In this document: positions 1 through 10,903 of the stretch, in pieces
Layout of the letters: each line of letters begins with the position of its first letter
Position numbering within the stretch: the stretch's first letter is position 1
Assembly: GCA_036873135.1 (NCBI GenBank)
Contig: JAPTYO010000002.1
Coordinates: forward strand, 39,981,452-40,045,451
Length of the DNA stretch: 64,000 nucleotides
Source of the DNA: Clarkia xantiana subsp. parviflora
Taxonomy: Eukaryota > Streptophyta > Magnoliopsida > Myrtales > Onagraceae
Direction: 5' to 3'
The notes under the pieces: model-generated
The model's input: only the letters and a program-made list of their open reading frames with translations
Databases searched by the model: none
Told to the model about the DNA's origin: nothing
Made by a program: the position numbers and the translations under genes

Positions 1-2689
1 CGCGGAAGTCCACGCACATTCACCACTTCCCGTTAGTCTTCTTCACCAGCACTGGGTTGGCGACCCAAGTCTGGAATCGGAGCTCCTTAATGAAACCAGC
101 ATCGAGCAACCTGCCCACCTCCTGCTGGATCGCGATCTTCTTATCCGTGCCCATCGGACGCCTCTTCTGCGTGATAGGCTTGATCGCGGGGTCTATCTTC
201 AGCTCGTGCACGATCACGTCGGGGCTAATTCCTGGCATATCGCTGGGGGACCAGGCAAACAGCTCCTTGAACTCTTTCAGCAATTCCACCAATTTTTGGG
301 CTGTCTCCTCAGTTAGGGCAGACCCGATTTTCACCTTCCTCTGGGGTCCGTCGATCTCGACTTCTTTCAGATCTTCTACGGGGGCGGGACGCCCAAACTC
401 TTCTCTGGGATCTGTGTCTGTCTGGAGGACAGTCATAAACTCTCGCCTCCTCCTCCGGGTGGCATTAACATAGCATTTTCGGGAGGCCACCTGGTCGCCC
501 TTGACCTCCCCGACTCCGTGGTCGGTCGGGAACTTCATCTTCTGGTGCACAGTCGAGGCAACCGCCATCAGGGGATTGATGGTGGTTCTCCCGATAATTG
601 CGTTGTAGGTCCCCGCAGAATCAACCACGACAAATTCCACATTCCTCCTTTCTGACTTCCACCCGCTACCAAACTCCACTGGTAAGGTGATTACTCCCAG
701 CGGGTAGGAAGTTGAGCCAGAAAACCCGACCATCGGGAAGTGTGCCTCCTTCAGATCTTTCTTCGTTTTCCCCATAGCTTCTAGCGCGTCCATGAACAGA
801 ATGTCGGAGGAGCTTCCCTCCGTCGATTAGGATTCTCTTCATTTCGAACCCATCTACATCCAGGGTTACCACCAGGGCATCGTCGTGCGGAGTCTCCACG
901 CCTATGAGGTCCTCCGATGAGAAGGAGATCACCATCTCTTCCTTCAGGGTCCAAGATCGGGACCTCTTACCCAGCACCACCGCTGTAGGGATCCTAGAGG
1001 CGTAAACCTCTCGAGCAGATGAGGTATCTCCTCCAGCAGCAAATCCTCCATGAATCACGTTGATGACTCGTCTTTCTTTGCGAACACCAGATGACTCCGG
1101 ATCAGTTCTCTTCTTCTTCGGGGACCGATCGCGGGATCGGGAACGGGACCGCGATCGAGACCGAGAGCGGGACCTGCATCGTTTGTCCCCGACGAACTCC
1201 TTGAGCTTTCCCTTTTGGATTAGCTTCTCAATCTCCTTCTTCAGCTCCCGACAGTGGTTAGTGTCGTGGCCATTTGCGCGGTGAAACCGACAATAGCGAT
1301 CTGTGCGGGACCCCAGGAATTCTCCATCTTTCTTTGGGGGGTATCTGGAGATACCTTGTCGTTCCATGACTGTCAGCACTTCTGCCATGGAACAGTTAAG
1401 AGGAATGTCGAGATCTTCCCGCTTATCCTTTCTTGGAGGACGCCTATCCTCCTTTCGACCAGAGCGACCTTGGTCCCGACTGCCCTCTGGTTTGCCCTTT
1501 GACTTACAATCATCGAAAGGCTTGCTTGACTGCTTCCCCTTGTTCGATTTCGGGGGCTCCAGTTCTCCCGCGGCTATCTTTGACTCCTGGACATCAATCT
1601 GTCGCTTCACCCTCTTCTGCAAAGCCTCCATATTCCACACAGCCTTCTCAGCCACGCTGTGCATCAAGTCGGAGCCATAGGGGGCTGTCAGGTTCCGAAT
1701 AAAGGTGCGGATTGTCTCGCCCTCCGAGATTTCCTCGTCTATCTCTGCTACGCTGGCCGTGTACCGCTGGTAATAGTGTGCCAGCGACTCATCGAGCCTC
1801 TGCACCACCTGGGTCAGAGACCTCACGCTCTTCAACAATCGTCTGCGGCCCTGATATTGTCGAATGAAACGGTCGTGCATGTCCGCCCAACAGGTAATGC
1901 AGCCTGGGGGTAGGCTAAAGAACCAGGTTAGGGCTCTTTCTCTGAGTGTGTTTGGGAACAGTGTACACACTATATCTTCATTCGGGGCTCTACCCAGACA
2001 CGCCATAAGATGCTTCTGGACATGACAGACTGGATCTCCTTCGCCATCATATTCCTTAATCTCGGGGATACCCAGCCCGGGCGGGGCGAGGGTGTCTATT
2101 AGTCGGGGAACGAAGGGATGAGTAGATCGATCCCTCAGCTCCGACACCAGCGGCTTCTGTTCTCCCATACAGATGTTCACGATCTTTACCACCTGGTCTG
2201 GGGTGATGGGACCATTCAGGGGAATGGTCCTGTGCTGTACTGGTCCTGGCCCGTCAACCACGAACCTTTCGGCTGACCGGTTGCCCTACCTCTGTCCTGG
2301 CCTCGGGGCGGGGCTTCCTGTGCATTCTGACCCTCTGTTGGTAGGGTTGCTTCCTCCAGCGGGGGCATCTCCTCCTGCCTCCTGGCAGCCTCCCTTCGGT
2401 CCAAGAGATCCTCGACAGCCGCCAGAAACATGGGCATGGCTTCGGCCACGGCCCTCGTCAAATCTGCAGCTGGGGGAGCCTCTTGCCCCCTGTTATCCTG
2501 GTGTTGAGGGGCAACATCTTCGGGGTGCGATCCATTGTGTCCTCCTTTCTGGGAGAGTTCAGCCGGGGGATGGTTCTGGTTTTCCCCTTGTTCCGGTACT
2601 GAATTCAGGTTCGTTGCAGCGGGGTGACGGGAACCACCAGATTGTCCTCTCTTGTTCTTGCCAGCCGCCATTGATCGAGTAGAAGGCAT
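1..2689 (-). pseudogene. gag-pol: gag-protease-RT (N-terminal part) of element A, frameshifted
   Basis: The ATG at 2689-2687 starts MPSTRSMAAG, only about 20 bases inside the primer site. The polyprotein has the gag core (RDRSTHPFVPRLI through MHDRFIRQYQGRRR), a zinc-knuckle-like C-x2-H-x4-H-x4-C segment near 1290, and a long arginine-serine run near 1110-1190. The aspartic protease has the variant active site IDGGS instead of DTG, near 815. The start of RT follows (AWSPSDMPGI, then GKW at the window edge). Two frame breaks are visible: missing bases near 2265 between the N-terminal gag and VDGPGPVQ, and one extra base at about 812 inside the protease active site. It cannot make a full polyprotein, though each block is well preserved, so the damage looks recent. 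Confidence 0.9.
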
Positions 2690-2708
2690 ATCAGCTTTTT
2701 GTTTGTTT

Positions 2709-2725
2709 CCCACAGACGGCGCCAA
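2709..2725 (-). other. Primer binding site of element A (tRNA-Asp-like)
   Basis: Directly inside the LTR the minus strand reads TTGGCGCCGTCTGTGGG. The first nine bases of TGGCGCCGT match the complement of the 3' end of plant tRNA-Asp as I recall it; the remainder does not. The same site occurs in elements E and L, and with one base missing in C. Confidence 0.8.
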
Positions 2726-3425
2726 TGTTGGATCACGGTGGAACTCCGGTACGGATCTTTGACGGCAATCCTAGCTCCTTTGCTCCACGTAATCCTGCAA
2801 GAGGGGATAGACCGGGCGGTGACCCAGAATCCCTCTCCGATGCTTAAATGAGTCTCTCGTATGACTGGCAAGCAACAATCTCAAAAGTATATCGAACTCA
2901 ACACATAAGTGATCTGAGGTGACCTCCTGCCCTTTTATAGGCAAAGAGGTGCCTCAGGTACCTGGCGAACCGTTAGGGGTGGTTAGCCCGTATCCCGCTT
3001 ATCTCGTACACGATCTCGCGTATCTTAGCCATGCCCCGCGTATCTCGGCCACGATCCGTGTATCTTAACCACGTTCCGTATATCTCGGCCACGCCCCGCA
3101 TATCTTGGCTTTATCCTCTGGTAACGAGTCCCGACTCCCGTCGGGGACTCCAGAGTTATCTCGTTGTGTCACCGCTCGGGGCCCCTCGTCATCGTGACAG
3201 GGCCAATCATTCTCAGGGATTCATCATCGGGGCCTACTTAAAGGCTTCTCGTCGGGAGCTTCTAGCTCCCCTGTCGGGACCGAATCTGTCGGGATCCTGC
3301 TTCGTCGGGACTCCCTTCATCGGGACCCTTCTCCTAGGTCATCTTGACCCTTACTCTGGGCCTGATGGGCCTGTTTGCCGTTTCCTCGCCGTTAAAGGGC
3401 CTGACGGCTATAGTCGGACCCATCA
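2726..3425 (-). repeat. 5' LTR of Tat element A
   Basis: The LTR is 700 bp with TG..CA ends; on the plus strand it runs from TGTTGGATCACGG to GGACCCATCA. It is homologous to the LTRs of C, D and E. It carries a run of imperfect copies of a motif of about 20 bp built on GATACGCGG (about 3000-3115 here, read on the minus strand). These lie upstream of a TATA box at 2932-2940, which sits between inverted arms CTGAGGTGACCTC and GAGGTGCCTCAG. The run resembles a promoter-proximal enhancer array; that role is inference. Confidence 0.92.
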
Positions 3426-3442
3426 GTCAAGACTTCGCTCTT

Positions 3443-5158
3443 CTACTTCATCATATAAACCCAAGTCTTGCCACTATAATCATCAGTAAAGGTCAAGAAA
3501 TACCTATTTCCGCCAATCGACATGGGCTTGATCGGTCCGCACACATCGGAATGGACTAAGTCGAGACGACCAGCTGCTCTCTTCGATGGATACTTCTTGA
3601 ATGGTTTCCTTTGTTGCTTTCCGATGACACATGTTTCGCACACGCCGTTGGGATGATTGATCTTGGGCAAACCTCGCACCGTGTTTTTCTTATCCATCAA
3701 TTCCAGCGCCTTGAAATTTAGATGACCATACCGGAGATGCCAAAGAGCTGAGTTGTCTATGGTTGTCACCTTCAAGCAATTCTTCTCATTGATCTTTAAC
3801 TCCAACGGGAACATTCGGTTCTTTGTCATGGCTACTTTCGTGATAACATTGTTGTTATTATCACGGATGGTAAGTGTATTCTCCTTCACCCGGACGTCGT
3901 ATCCCTTCTCCAGCAATTGTCCGACACTTAAAATATTGTTCTTCATGTCGGGAACAAAATAGACATTGGCGATGCATAACTGTCGTCCGTTCTTGAGTTC
4001 AAAGAGAACTTTACCTTTCCCTTTAATTTGGTGTTGTGTAAGATCGCCAAAGGTGATGTGTCCACCGTGTCTTTCATCAAGCTCCGCAAAGAACTCCTTT
4101 CTTCCGCACATGTGGTTGGAAGCTCCTGTGTCGACGAACCAAGTGTTGGACTCCGTCTCCTTTAATTGATTGTAGGCCATCAAAAGGACTCCATCGTCGT
4201 CAATCTTCTCCGCGAAGTTTGCATTTTCTCCCTCATTGTCGGTGTTGTACCAACATTCTGCCGCATAATGACCGTATTTCTTGCACACATAGCATTGAAC
4301 TCCCGATTTGTTATTTCTCCATCCACCTTGGGCTCGTCCGCAACCACGACCACGACCACGACCGCGACCTCTTCCTCGATCTCCTTCTTGGATCGACTCT
4401 CCATCACTGTTGTCGACTTCATTGGTGGTTGTTGTTCGACCACCTCTTCCTCTCCATGTCGTGAATCTTCCTCTTTGGAAGCCGCCTCGTGATCGGTCAT
4501 TCTTCAAAGTCAGGTTTTCTTGTAAAGCATGCTCCAAGGATGTACCTTCTCCTCTCTTCAAAAGTCGTTGTTCATGGGCTTGTAGAGAACCCATGAGCTG
4601 CTCCACGGACATCTCTTCTAAATCCTTGGATTCTTCAATCGCCACGGCAACAAGATCGAACTTTGGATCGAGAGATCTCAAGATCTTCTCTATGACACGA
4701 ACATCTTCTAAAGTTTCTCCATTTCTTCGCATTTGATGCGCGATTGAAATGACTCTCGTGAAGAAATCGGAGATAGATTCCGAGTTTTCTTGATGGAGGG
4801 ATTCAAATTGAGCACGAAGAGATTGTAGGCGAATTTTCTTTACCTTTTCGACACCACCGTACGCCTTTTGGAGTATTCCCCATGCTTCGTATGATGTCTT
4901 GGCCGGAGCGACTATCTCGAACGTGGCTTCATCAAGACCTTGATATATTGTGAACAAGGCCTTCTTCTCCTTCTTCCGTTGCTCCTTTAATTCTTCCTTC
5001 TCTTCTTTTGACATTTCCGCCATCACTTCGTGTTCCTCGAACTCGGTCTCCACGAGCTCCCATACGTCAAGCGATCCCATAAGGGCCTTCATTTGGATGC
5101 ACCATTTATCGTAGTTATCCTTCGTCAATCTCGGCACTTGCATGCTTGTCGTTGCCAT
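3443..5158 (-). pseudogene. gag-pol: Copia gag-protease-integrase (N-terminal half of polyprotein)
   Basis: The ATG at 5158-5156 starts MATTSMQVPRLTKDNYDKW, the usual copia gag opening. The 571-residue reading frame holds the UBN2-type gag core and glycine-arginine-rich stretches. A zinc knuckle CYVCKKYGHYAAEC (C-x2-C-x4-H-x4-C) and the protease motif DTGASNHM follow. Next are the integrase zinc-binding region (WHLRYGHLN.., CETCVIGKQ) and the start of the integrase core (HSDVCGP, first catalytic Asp). A TAG at 3443-3445 stops the frame; the next codons (KSEVL) still read as integrase, so the stop is a mutation. Element A is inserted about six codons later. The rest of integrase, RT and RNase H are not in the window. 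The gag-to-protease part is otherwise open. Confidence 0.93.
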
Positions 5159-5175
5159 CGCGATCTTTGAACCTT

Positions 5176-5187
5176 GCTCTGATACCA
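5176..5187 (-). other. Primer binding site of copia B (initiator tRNA-Met)
   Basis: The minus strand reads TGGTATCAGAGC, the standard plant copia site complementary to initiator tRNA-Met. It lies two bases inside the LTR end at 5190 and 18 bases upstream of the gag ATG. Confidence 0.93.
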
Positions 5188-5189
5188 CT

Positions 5190-5375
5190 TGTTCGTGTTT
5201 GAATATTTGTTTGTGTGTGTGAAGGAGGTGGAGAGGATATGAGAGACTTGTTGTTTTTTTACTTCTCAACTTGTTGCATTCTCATTCATCTCATCTCCTA
5301 TTTATAGTACATATGGGTGCTTCTAGTTACTTGATCTTCTAGTGACTTCATACTCTAGTAAGTTCATTTTCTAGA
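5190..5375 (-). repeat. 5' LTR of copia B, inner part
   Basis: This is the first 186 bp (plus-strand order) of the LTR, starting TGTTCG. It stops at CTAGA (5371-5375), the target duplication of element I. The remaining 134 bp are at 10770-10903. Confidence 0.85.
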
Positions 5376-5785
5376 TGTCGGACCTAAAATCTGACCTAAG
5401 GCGAATACATTTTGAAAACGTGGATTTTGAAAAGAGTCGCCACTAGTTAATAAAGGCTAACTAGAATACTAAATTACCTAGGGATAACAAATTAAACACC
5501 TAAGTCTGAAATCGGTCTGCGTTAAGAGAATCGGATTCGGGGGTTCTAATACGAATTAAAACACATGGTAGTAATCTCGCCCTTTCGGTACTTAATTCAT
5601 AAATTGCCATTAGTCTAATATATACACAATTTTATTACATTAGAAAAAATAATCAAAGAAGTGTTAAACCCTAAACTTCGATGCAAATATAGCTATATTT
5701 CATTCCCAAAAAGAGACCTAACCTAACAGTTATCAACACTTGAATTATCTATATTAAACATTATTATATCATAACATTATTAAAA

Positions 5786-5836
<51 letters not shown>

Positions 5837-7094
5837 GATATACAAAGAATTCACCTTGGGAATCTGATATTGAAACACAACACAGGATGGACGTGAACTT
5901 GAATCCTGGACCTGCTACGGGCCTACGGCAAACCCATGCAACAAACGGGACAGCAGCCACGAAATGGAGGGGTTGATGCGGGCGGTCGGAGCTCGGAACG
6001 ACGACTTGATGCAGGGAGGTGGCTTGGTTGCTGGTAGACGATGATGAGTGGCTGATCGAAGGAGGCGCAGTCGGTCGGGTTGAAGAAGACGAGTTCTCGT
6101 CCATAACACGGGCAATGGAGTTTTTGGGTGTGAACAATCGTCCGGGAAGGAAAACGAGGTCCGATGGAACGATTGGATAGCCGTCGGAGGATAGGATTGA
6201 CAGTCGAGACGTGATCGCGGTGGCTCCGGCGAAGTATGGAGCAGGTTGGGCGATGTCGACCTTAGAAACAGAAGCACAACATCTAAGTTTTATTCAAAAT
6301 TCTGAAAAAAAAAAGAATGATACGTACATATAAACAATGTATTATATATATTTATTAATCAAAAGCAAAGTATGATGTGAGCTTGCGGTGATCCCGGTGA
6401 CTGGGACGAATTCCGACGACGTCGAGCTGAGCTGGTGGAGCTTCGGTGGCTGAGACGAAGGTAATGGAGAGCTGCTGCGGGGCGGAGGGTATCGTCGGAA
6501 TCGGGCAGAGCATGGACGGGAATGGCGATAGCAGCAAACTCGGTCGGCTGGAGCGGGACGATACAGTGGTTCGTCACCAGTGGCAAGCATGGCGGCGAAG
6601 CAGGTGCGGGATGGACGAGGATTGAAGGCTCGAAGATGTCGGAGGTGACTATGGAGGTCGAATCCTAGGTTAAAGAAGACAATTTGAATCCTCACATACT
6701 AGTGAAGAAGACGATGCTTTTGAAAATAATAATAACAATAATAATTATGAACAAAGGAAAATAGTAAGCAATTGAGCACGAAGTGATGATAGAAGTTAGA
6801 ATATCAAATTTCTCCTTTCTTTTACATGTAAACATAAACTCCTATATATAGTTTCTGGGTCTAGTCTAATCTAAGCAATAAATAATACTGATTTATTCTC
6901 CTAATATACTCTAAATATTCTGAATACTTAATACAAATATTCAGAAAATATACACTGCAATAAATATATAAACTATCCTAATTTTGCACTGGAGCATTCT
7001 TGGAAGCTTCTCAACTTGCCATATTTAGACATTTCCTCATTTAGCACTTCACATATCACACATGTCGCGCGTGGTCCAAAATTAGGTGTTTACA
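5376..7094 (-). repeat. 3' LTR of Ogre-like element I
   Basis: The LTR is about 1.72 kb, from TGTCGGACCTAAAATC to AATTAGGTGTTTACA in plus orientation. The ends match the LTRs of F and H. A TA-dinucleotide run occupies about 5789-5833. Bases 7095 onward read on the minus strand AAAGAGGGGCAAAC, the polypyrimidine complement of a PPT. Open frames inside it (for example 5769-6277) show no known domain and I do not call them genes. Confidence 0.85.
5789..5833. repeat. (TA)n microsatellite
   Basis: About 45 bases of uninterrupted TA dinucleotides inside the LTR of element I. Confidence 0.95.
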
Positions 7095-7249
7095 GTTTGC
7101 CCCTCTTTGGGCGAATTCCCGTAGAACAAGTTCGAGGGGATTTGTCCAAAGACGAGTAAACACTAATTTTGGTTGGGAAGTATATCTTCTTTCATGTCTT
7201 CGAATCTTCAAGGAAACTCCTGGCTTATTTCGGAAAGTGCAAAAAAGTA

Positions 7250-7440
7250 GAGCCTCTGTCGGCGGTGCCCTTGTTGGCGGTACCTCCATTGGTAGTGCAG
7301 AAAAGTAAAGCCTCCAGTGGCGTGCGGAAAAGTAAAGCCTCCAGTGGCGTGCAGTAAAGTAAAACCTCAATCGACGTTGCCTCCAGTGGCGAGCGACAAG
7401 GAAAAGCCTCCAGTGGCGTACAATAAAGTAAAACCTTTGG
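7250..7440. repeat. Tandem array of about 27 bp units (element I)
   Basis: Units are built on CCTCCAGTGGCGTGCGGAAA followed by AGTAAAG. They are degenerate, and the array continues from related GGCGGTGCC repeats. The same array is longer in element F at 23760-24240. Open frames through it are by-products of the period being a multiple of three. Confidence 0.85.
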
Positions 7441-7810
7441 TGATGATTGGTAACAGAAAACCTCTACGTCTGACAGTACCAACAACCTCTGGTGACGCCT
7501 CTAGTGGCGAGTGGTAACGGAAAAACCTCTACGTCAGACCGTACCGGAAAACCTCTGATGATATCTCTGGTGGCGAAAGACCTCTACGTCAGATCGTACC
7601 GGAGAACCTTTGGTGATGCCTCTAGTGGCGAGTGGTAACGGAAGACCTCTACGTCAGACCGTACCGGGAAAACCTCTGGTGATATCTCTGGTGGCGGAAG
7701 ACCTCTACGTCAGACCGTACCGGAGACCCTTTGGCGATGCCTCCAGCGGCGTATGTCGGAGAAGAGCCTCTAGTGGCGTCCTTTGGAGAAGTGCCTCTAG
7801 TGGCGTGACT
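7441..7810. repeat. Tandem array on CCTCTACGTCAGACCGTACC
   Basis: About five degenerate copies of a longer unit combining GACCTCTACGTCAGACCGTA with CCTCTGGTGATATCTCTGGT. It lies between the 27-bp array and the hairpin array. It is absent from the corresponding place in element F, so it expanded in, or was lost from, one lineage. Confidence 0.75.
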
Positions 7811-7889
7811 TGCGAAGGCTGAATACTAAGGCTTCGTTCGTCGGGGTTGACTCTCAGGAAGCTGGAAAACTTCAGATCCTGATTGTTGG

Positions 7890-8090
7890 TTGTGACTTGT
7901 AGGAACAGACTGTAACAATCCTACTCATCCTTGAATGGTGACTCGCGAGAGCAGACTTCAACCGTCCCGCTTGCCCTGAAGTTGACTCGTAGGAACAGAC
8001 TGTAACAGTCCTACTCATCCTTGGAATTCGACCTGCGAGAGCAGACTGTAACCGTCTCGCTTGCCGTGAAGTTGACTCTGGAAGACGCTG
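7890..8090. repeat. Hairpin tandem array, 90 bp unit of two 45 bp halves (element I)
   Basis: About two copies. Each 90-bp unit has one half with arms GTAGGA/TCCTAC and one with arms GCGAGA/TCTCGC, around the shared core CAGACTGTAAC. The same array has four copies in element F (24310-24700). Confidence 0.85.
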
Positions 8091-8159
8091 CTTGCGCATG
8101 AGTGTTTGTCCCTAATTTTTGCCTAAATTGTGTATTGTGCGACAACCTAGCGGGATCTT

Positions 8160-8404
8160 TTTCTTTTTTTTTTTTTTTTTTTTTTTTCTCTCTTTTTTTT
8201 GTTGAGAATTTCTATTTTTTCTCTCCTTTTGCCACGGCCGATTGAGAGATTTTCGACCGTGCCCCTCGGTTTTTTATTTTCTCTCCTTTTGCCATGATTG
8301 CAATTTCTGAATTTGCAACGATGCCTCTCATTTCCTGATTTTGCCTAGGCTGCCCATTCGGGTTTTCAACCTAGCGGAAGCACTCTTTATTTGATAGCCG
8401 ATTT
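8160..8404. repeat. Poly-T tract and short hairpins of element I interior
   Basis: A T-rich stretch of about 50 bases is followed by short inverted repeats, for example around 8232-8264 (CACGGCCGA with a partner TCGACCGTG). Homology with element F (24770-25020) stops at GATAGCCGATT near 8404, where copia J begins. Confidence 0.7.
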
Positions 8405-8413
8405 CGTAATCTA

Positions 8414-9602
8414 AGGGGGGATGGTGATAATGTTGTTTGTAGATTACGAAAATCACTTTATGGCCTTAAGCAAGCATCTAGACAGTGGAACATAAAGCTT
8501 ACTGATTCTCTTGAACATGCTGGTTATAAACAATCATTATATGATTATTCTTTATTCACCAAGAGAATTGGTAGTGAGATGGTTGTTTTATTGGTTTATG
8601 TTGATGATCTATTAATCACTGGAAACAGTGAAAAACTGATTAGTGAGTTAAATGGTGTTTTGCAGTCTAGTTTCAAAATGAAGGATCTTGGTGAGTTACA
8701 ATACTTTCTAGGCATCGAGATAGCAAGATCTGAGAAAGGTCTTGTACTCTGCCAAAGAAAGTATTGCTTAGAGCTTATTGCAGAAGCAGGGTTGGGAGCT
8801 GCCAAGCCTGCCAAAACTCCTATGGAGTTCAAACTGCAGCTTACCAGTAAGAAATATGATGACTTCCTTAAGATAAATCAAGATGATCAGATTCTAAATG
8901 ATGATTCTTCTTTTAGAAGACTGATATGTAAGCTTCTTTATCTTACTAACCAGGCCAGATATAGCTTTTGCTGTCCAGCACTTAAGCCAATATCTGAATT
9001 CTCCAAAAAAGTCTCATTTAGATGCTGCTTTAAGAGTTGTTAGGTACTTAAAATCTGAGCCTGGGAAGGGTATTGTCTTATCTGCTTTCAGTAAACCTGT
9101 TCTTATTGCTTTTGGGGATTCTGATTGGGGTAATTGTGTTGAAAGCAGACGCTCATTGACAGGTTATTGTGTAAAATTAGGAGACTCCCTGATATCTTGG
9201 AAAGTAAAAAAGCATGATACAGTATCCAAGTCCTCTGCTGAAGCAAAATACAGAGCTATAGGCCATACTATTGCTGAAGTGGTTTGGCTGCGTGGCTTGC
9301 TTAGTGAACTTGGCTATTCTCAACAGGTTCCATCTTTACTTTTCTGTGATAATAAGGCAGCAATTCAAATTTCTAAAAATCCTATCTTTCATGAGAGGAC
9401 AAAGCATATTGAAATTGACTGTCATTTCTCACGTGAAAAGATTTTGGATAAAACTGTTGAGATAAGTCATGTTAAAACTAGTGAGCAGCAAGCTGATTTA
9501 TTTACTAAGGCTTTGGCAAAAAAGGAGCAGGCCTATTTGGTTGATAAGCTTAATATGAAGAATATTTTTTCTGCTACTGGTTCTGTTGATCTTGCAGGTT
9601 AA
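8414..9602 (+). pseudogene. gag-pol: Copia RT (C-terminal half) and RNase H of element J
   Basis: From the junction the frame reads the RT block SLYGLKQASRQWN, the catalytic YVDDL motif (8600-8614), and the block MKDLGELQYFLGIEI. It loses frame near 8950, where TNTRPD-type residues are expected but ARYSFCC is read. RNase H resumes in another frame, with SDWGN near 9123, the block SWKVKKHDTVSKSSAEAKYRAI, and CDNKAAIQISKNP. It ends DLAG with TAA at 9600-9602. Gag, protease, integrase and the first RT half are missing. It is non-functional, but the remaining residues are well kept. Confidence 0.93.
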
Positions 9603-9654
9603 GTTCTGTTTGTAGGTTTTCATTTGAGGGGGAGCAATCCAGCTTGAGGGGGAG

Positions 9655-9997
9655 TGTGGACTTCTGTGGGCTCAGCAAGCTGGATTCGTGGGCCAGTTTA
9701 TATTTCTTGTTGTTCTGTTCTGTTTATAAGGCTTTGTCATTTGTATTGTTTAGGCCCAATTTTGTTAGTTTGTTTCAGCTTGGCCCAAATTAGTCTTGGG
9801 GCTTATTCGTAACGTTGTAAAGACTTGGTCCTACTCTTTTTTAACTTCCATTACTACAGGGGCCCCGGTTTAATTATCGGGGACTCTCCACCTATTTTAG
9901 GGTAGAGCTGCCAGATGAAGGACCCAGCTCCATGACCCGCAATTCTTTGTGTTATTTTCTCTCTCGAAAATTAGGGTTAGGGTTTCGATTGAAGACA
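9655..9997 (+). repeat. 3' LTR of copia J
   Basis: The LTR is 343 bp from TGTGGACTTCTG to GATTGAAGACA, directly after the PPT GAGGGGGAG. No second copy is in the window. Confidence 0.8.
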
Positions 9998-10764
9998 TAT
10001 AAACAATGTATTATATATATTTATTAATCAAAAGCAAAGTATGATGTGAGCTTGCGGTGATCCCGGTGACTGGGACGAATTCCGACGACGTCGAGCTGAG
10101 CTGGTGGAGCTTCGGTGGCCGAGACGAAGGTAATGGAGAGCTGCTGCGGGGCGGAGGGTATCGTCGGAATCGGGCAGAGCATGGACGGGAATGGCGATAG
10201 CAGCAAACTCGGTCGGCTGGAGCGGGACGATACAGTGGTCCGTCACCAGTGGCAAGCATGGCGGCGAAGCAGGTGCGGGATGGACGAGGATTGAAGGCTC
10301 GAAGATGTCGGAGGTGACTATGGAGGTCGAATCCTAGGTTAAAGAAGACAATTTGAATCCTCAAATACTAGTGAAGAAGACAGATGCTTTTGAAAATAAT
10401 AATAACAATAATAATTATGAACAAAGGAAAATAGTAAGCAATTGAGCACGAAGTGATGATAGAAGTTAGAATATCAAATTTTTCCTCTCTTTTACATGTA
10501 AACATAAACTCCTATATATAGTTTCTAGGTCTAGTCTAATCTAAGCAATAAATAATACTGATTTATTCTCCTAATATACTCTAAATATTCTGAATACTTA
10601 ATACAAATATTCAGAAAATATACACTGCAATAAATATATAAACTATCATAATTTTGCACTGGAGCATTCTTGGAAGCTTCTCAACTTGCCATATTTAGAC
10701 ATTTCCTCATTTAGCACGTCACATATCACACGTGTCGCGCGTGGTCCAAAATTAGGTGTTTACA
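9998..10764 (-). repeat. 5' LTR remnant of element I
   Basis: This stretch of 767 bp is almost identical to 6328-7094, including the terminal AATTAGGTGTTTACA. It is followed by CTAGA, the right target duplication of element I. Confidence 0.9.
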
Positions 10765-10769
10765 CTAGA

Positions 10770-10903
10770 GACCTCATGAGCCTCCTACCTAGAGAGACTT
10801 CTACACACTTAGATTATTCTACACACTCTCATAATTAGTTAGACTCCTCTAGGCTCTCATAGAGATATTCCTAGATAATAATCAAAATTAATTATTTCCA
10901 ACA
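10770..10903 (-). repeat. 5' LTR of copia B, outer part
   Basis: This is the continuation of the split LTR, ending CCAACA. Read on the minus strand it begins TGTTGGAAATAATTAATT, a common copia LTR start. Joined to 5190-5375 it gives an LTR of about 320 bp. The flank CTTTC (10904-10908) would be the target duplication of B. Confidence 0.82.

Larger units (their letters stand above)
1..3425 (-). mobile_element. Tat-lineage Ty3/gypsy element A (5' part, truncated by window edge)
   Basis: Reading leftwards on the minus strand this is a 5' LTR (3425-2726), a tRNA-Asp-like primer site (2725-2709) and the gag, protease and start of reverse transcriptase. The rest lies beyond base 1. The proteins closely resemble those of elements C, D and E here. 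The element sits in the integrase region of copia element B, whose sequence resumes at 3426. The right target duplication would be GTCAA (3426-3430); its partner is outside the window. Lineage assignment rests on the protein motifs and on homology to E, which shows the dual RNase H diagnostic of Tat elements. Confidence 0.93.
8405..9997 (+). mobile_element. 5'-truncated copia fragment J with 3' LTR
   Basis: The plus-strand remnant holds the second half of RT, RNase H, a doubled PPT-like motif (TTGAGGGGGAG, about 9625 and 9643) and a 343-bp 3' LTR. The left end is a deletion junction: the first coding residues are DGDNVVCRLRKSLYGLKQ, in the middle of RT. The right end is the LTR terminus GAAGACA at 9997, followed by the remainder of the LTR of element I. 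No target duplication can be tested because the 5' end is missing. Confidence 0.85.
5376..10764 (-). mobile_element. Ogre-like non-coding LTR element I with internal deletion and copia J
   Basis: Both outer borders are exact: CTAGA at 5371-5375 and again at 10765-10769. The left LTR (5376-7094) is the 3' LTR of a minus-strand element. The right LTR survives only as its outer 767 bp (9998-10764), nearly identical to 6328-7094. The internal part 7095-8404 has a PPT and three repeat arrays but no gag or pol, and matches the internal part of element F. The primer site and start of the 5' LTR are gone, replaced by copia fragment J. By homology to F, which keeps a tRNA-Arg primer site, this is a non-autonomous Ogre-like element. 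Confidence 0.85.
3426..10903 (-). mobile_element. Ty1/copia element B, interrupted by A and I
   Basis: This minus-strand copia element has its 5' LTR on the right, then a primer site and gag-protease-integrase. It is cut on the left by Tat element A at 3425. Its LTR is cut by Ogre-like element I (5376-10764). The LTR resumes after I and ends CCAACA at 10903. The rest of the element (RT, RNase H, 3' LTR) must lie beyond A, outside the window. Confidence 0.88.

Noticed and set aside
57..473. Plus-strand open frame opposite the pol of element A
   Set aside because: It is the complement of a well-supported protease/RT frame and has no domain of its own.
1060..1284. Frame rich in Asp-Arg repeats (RDRERDRDRDRE)
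   Set aside because: It is the antisense shadow of the RS-coding stretch of Gag.
5915..6277. Small Pro/Ser-rich proteins in the LTR of element I
   Set aside because: They overlap in different frames in a GC-rich LTR patch, show no domain, and related LTRs do not keep the frames.
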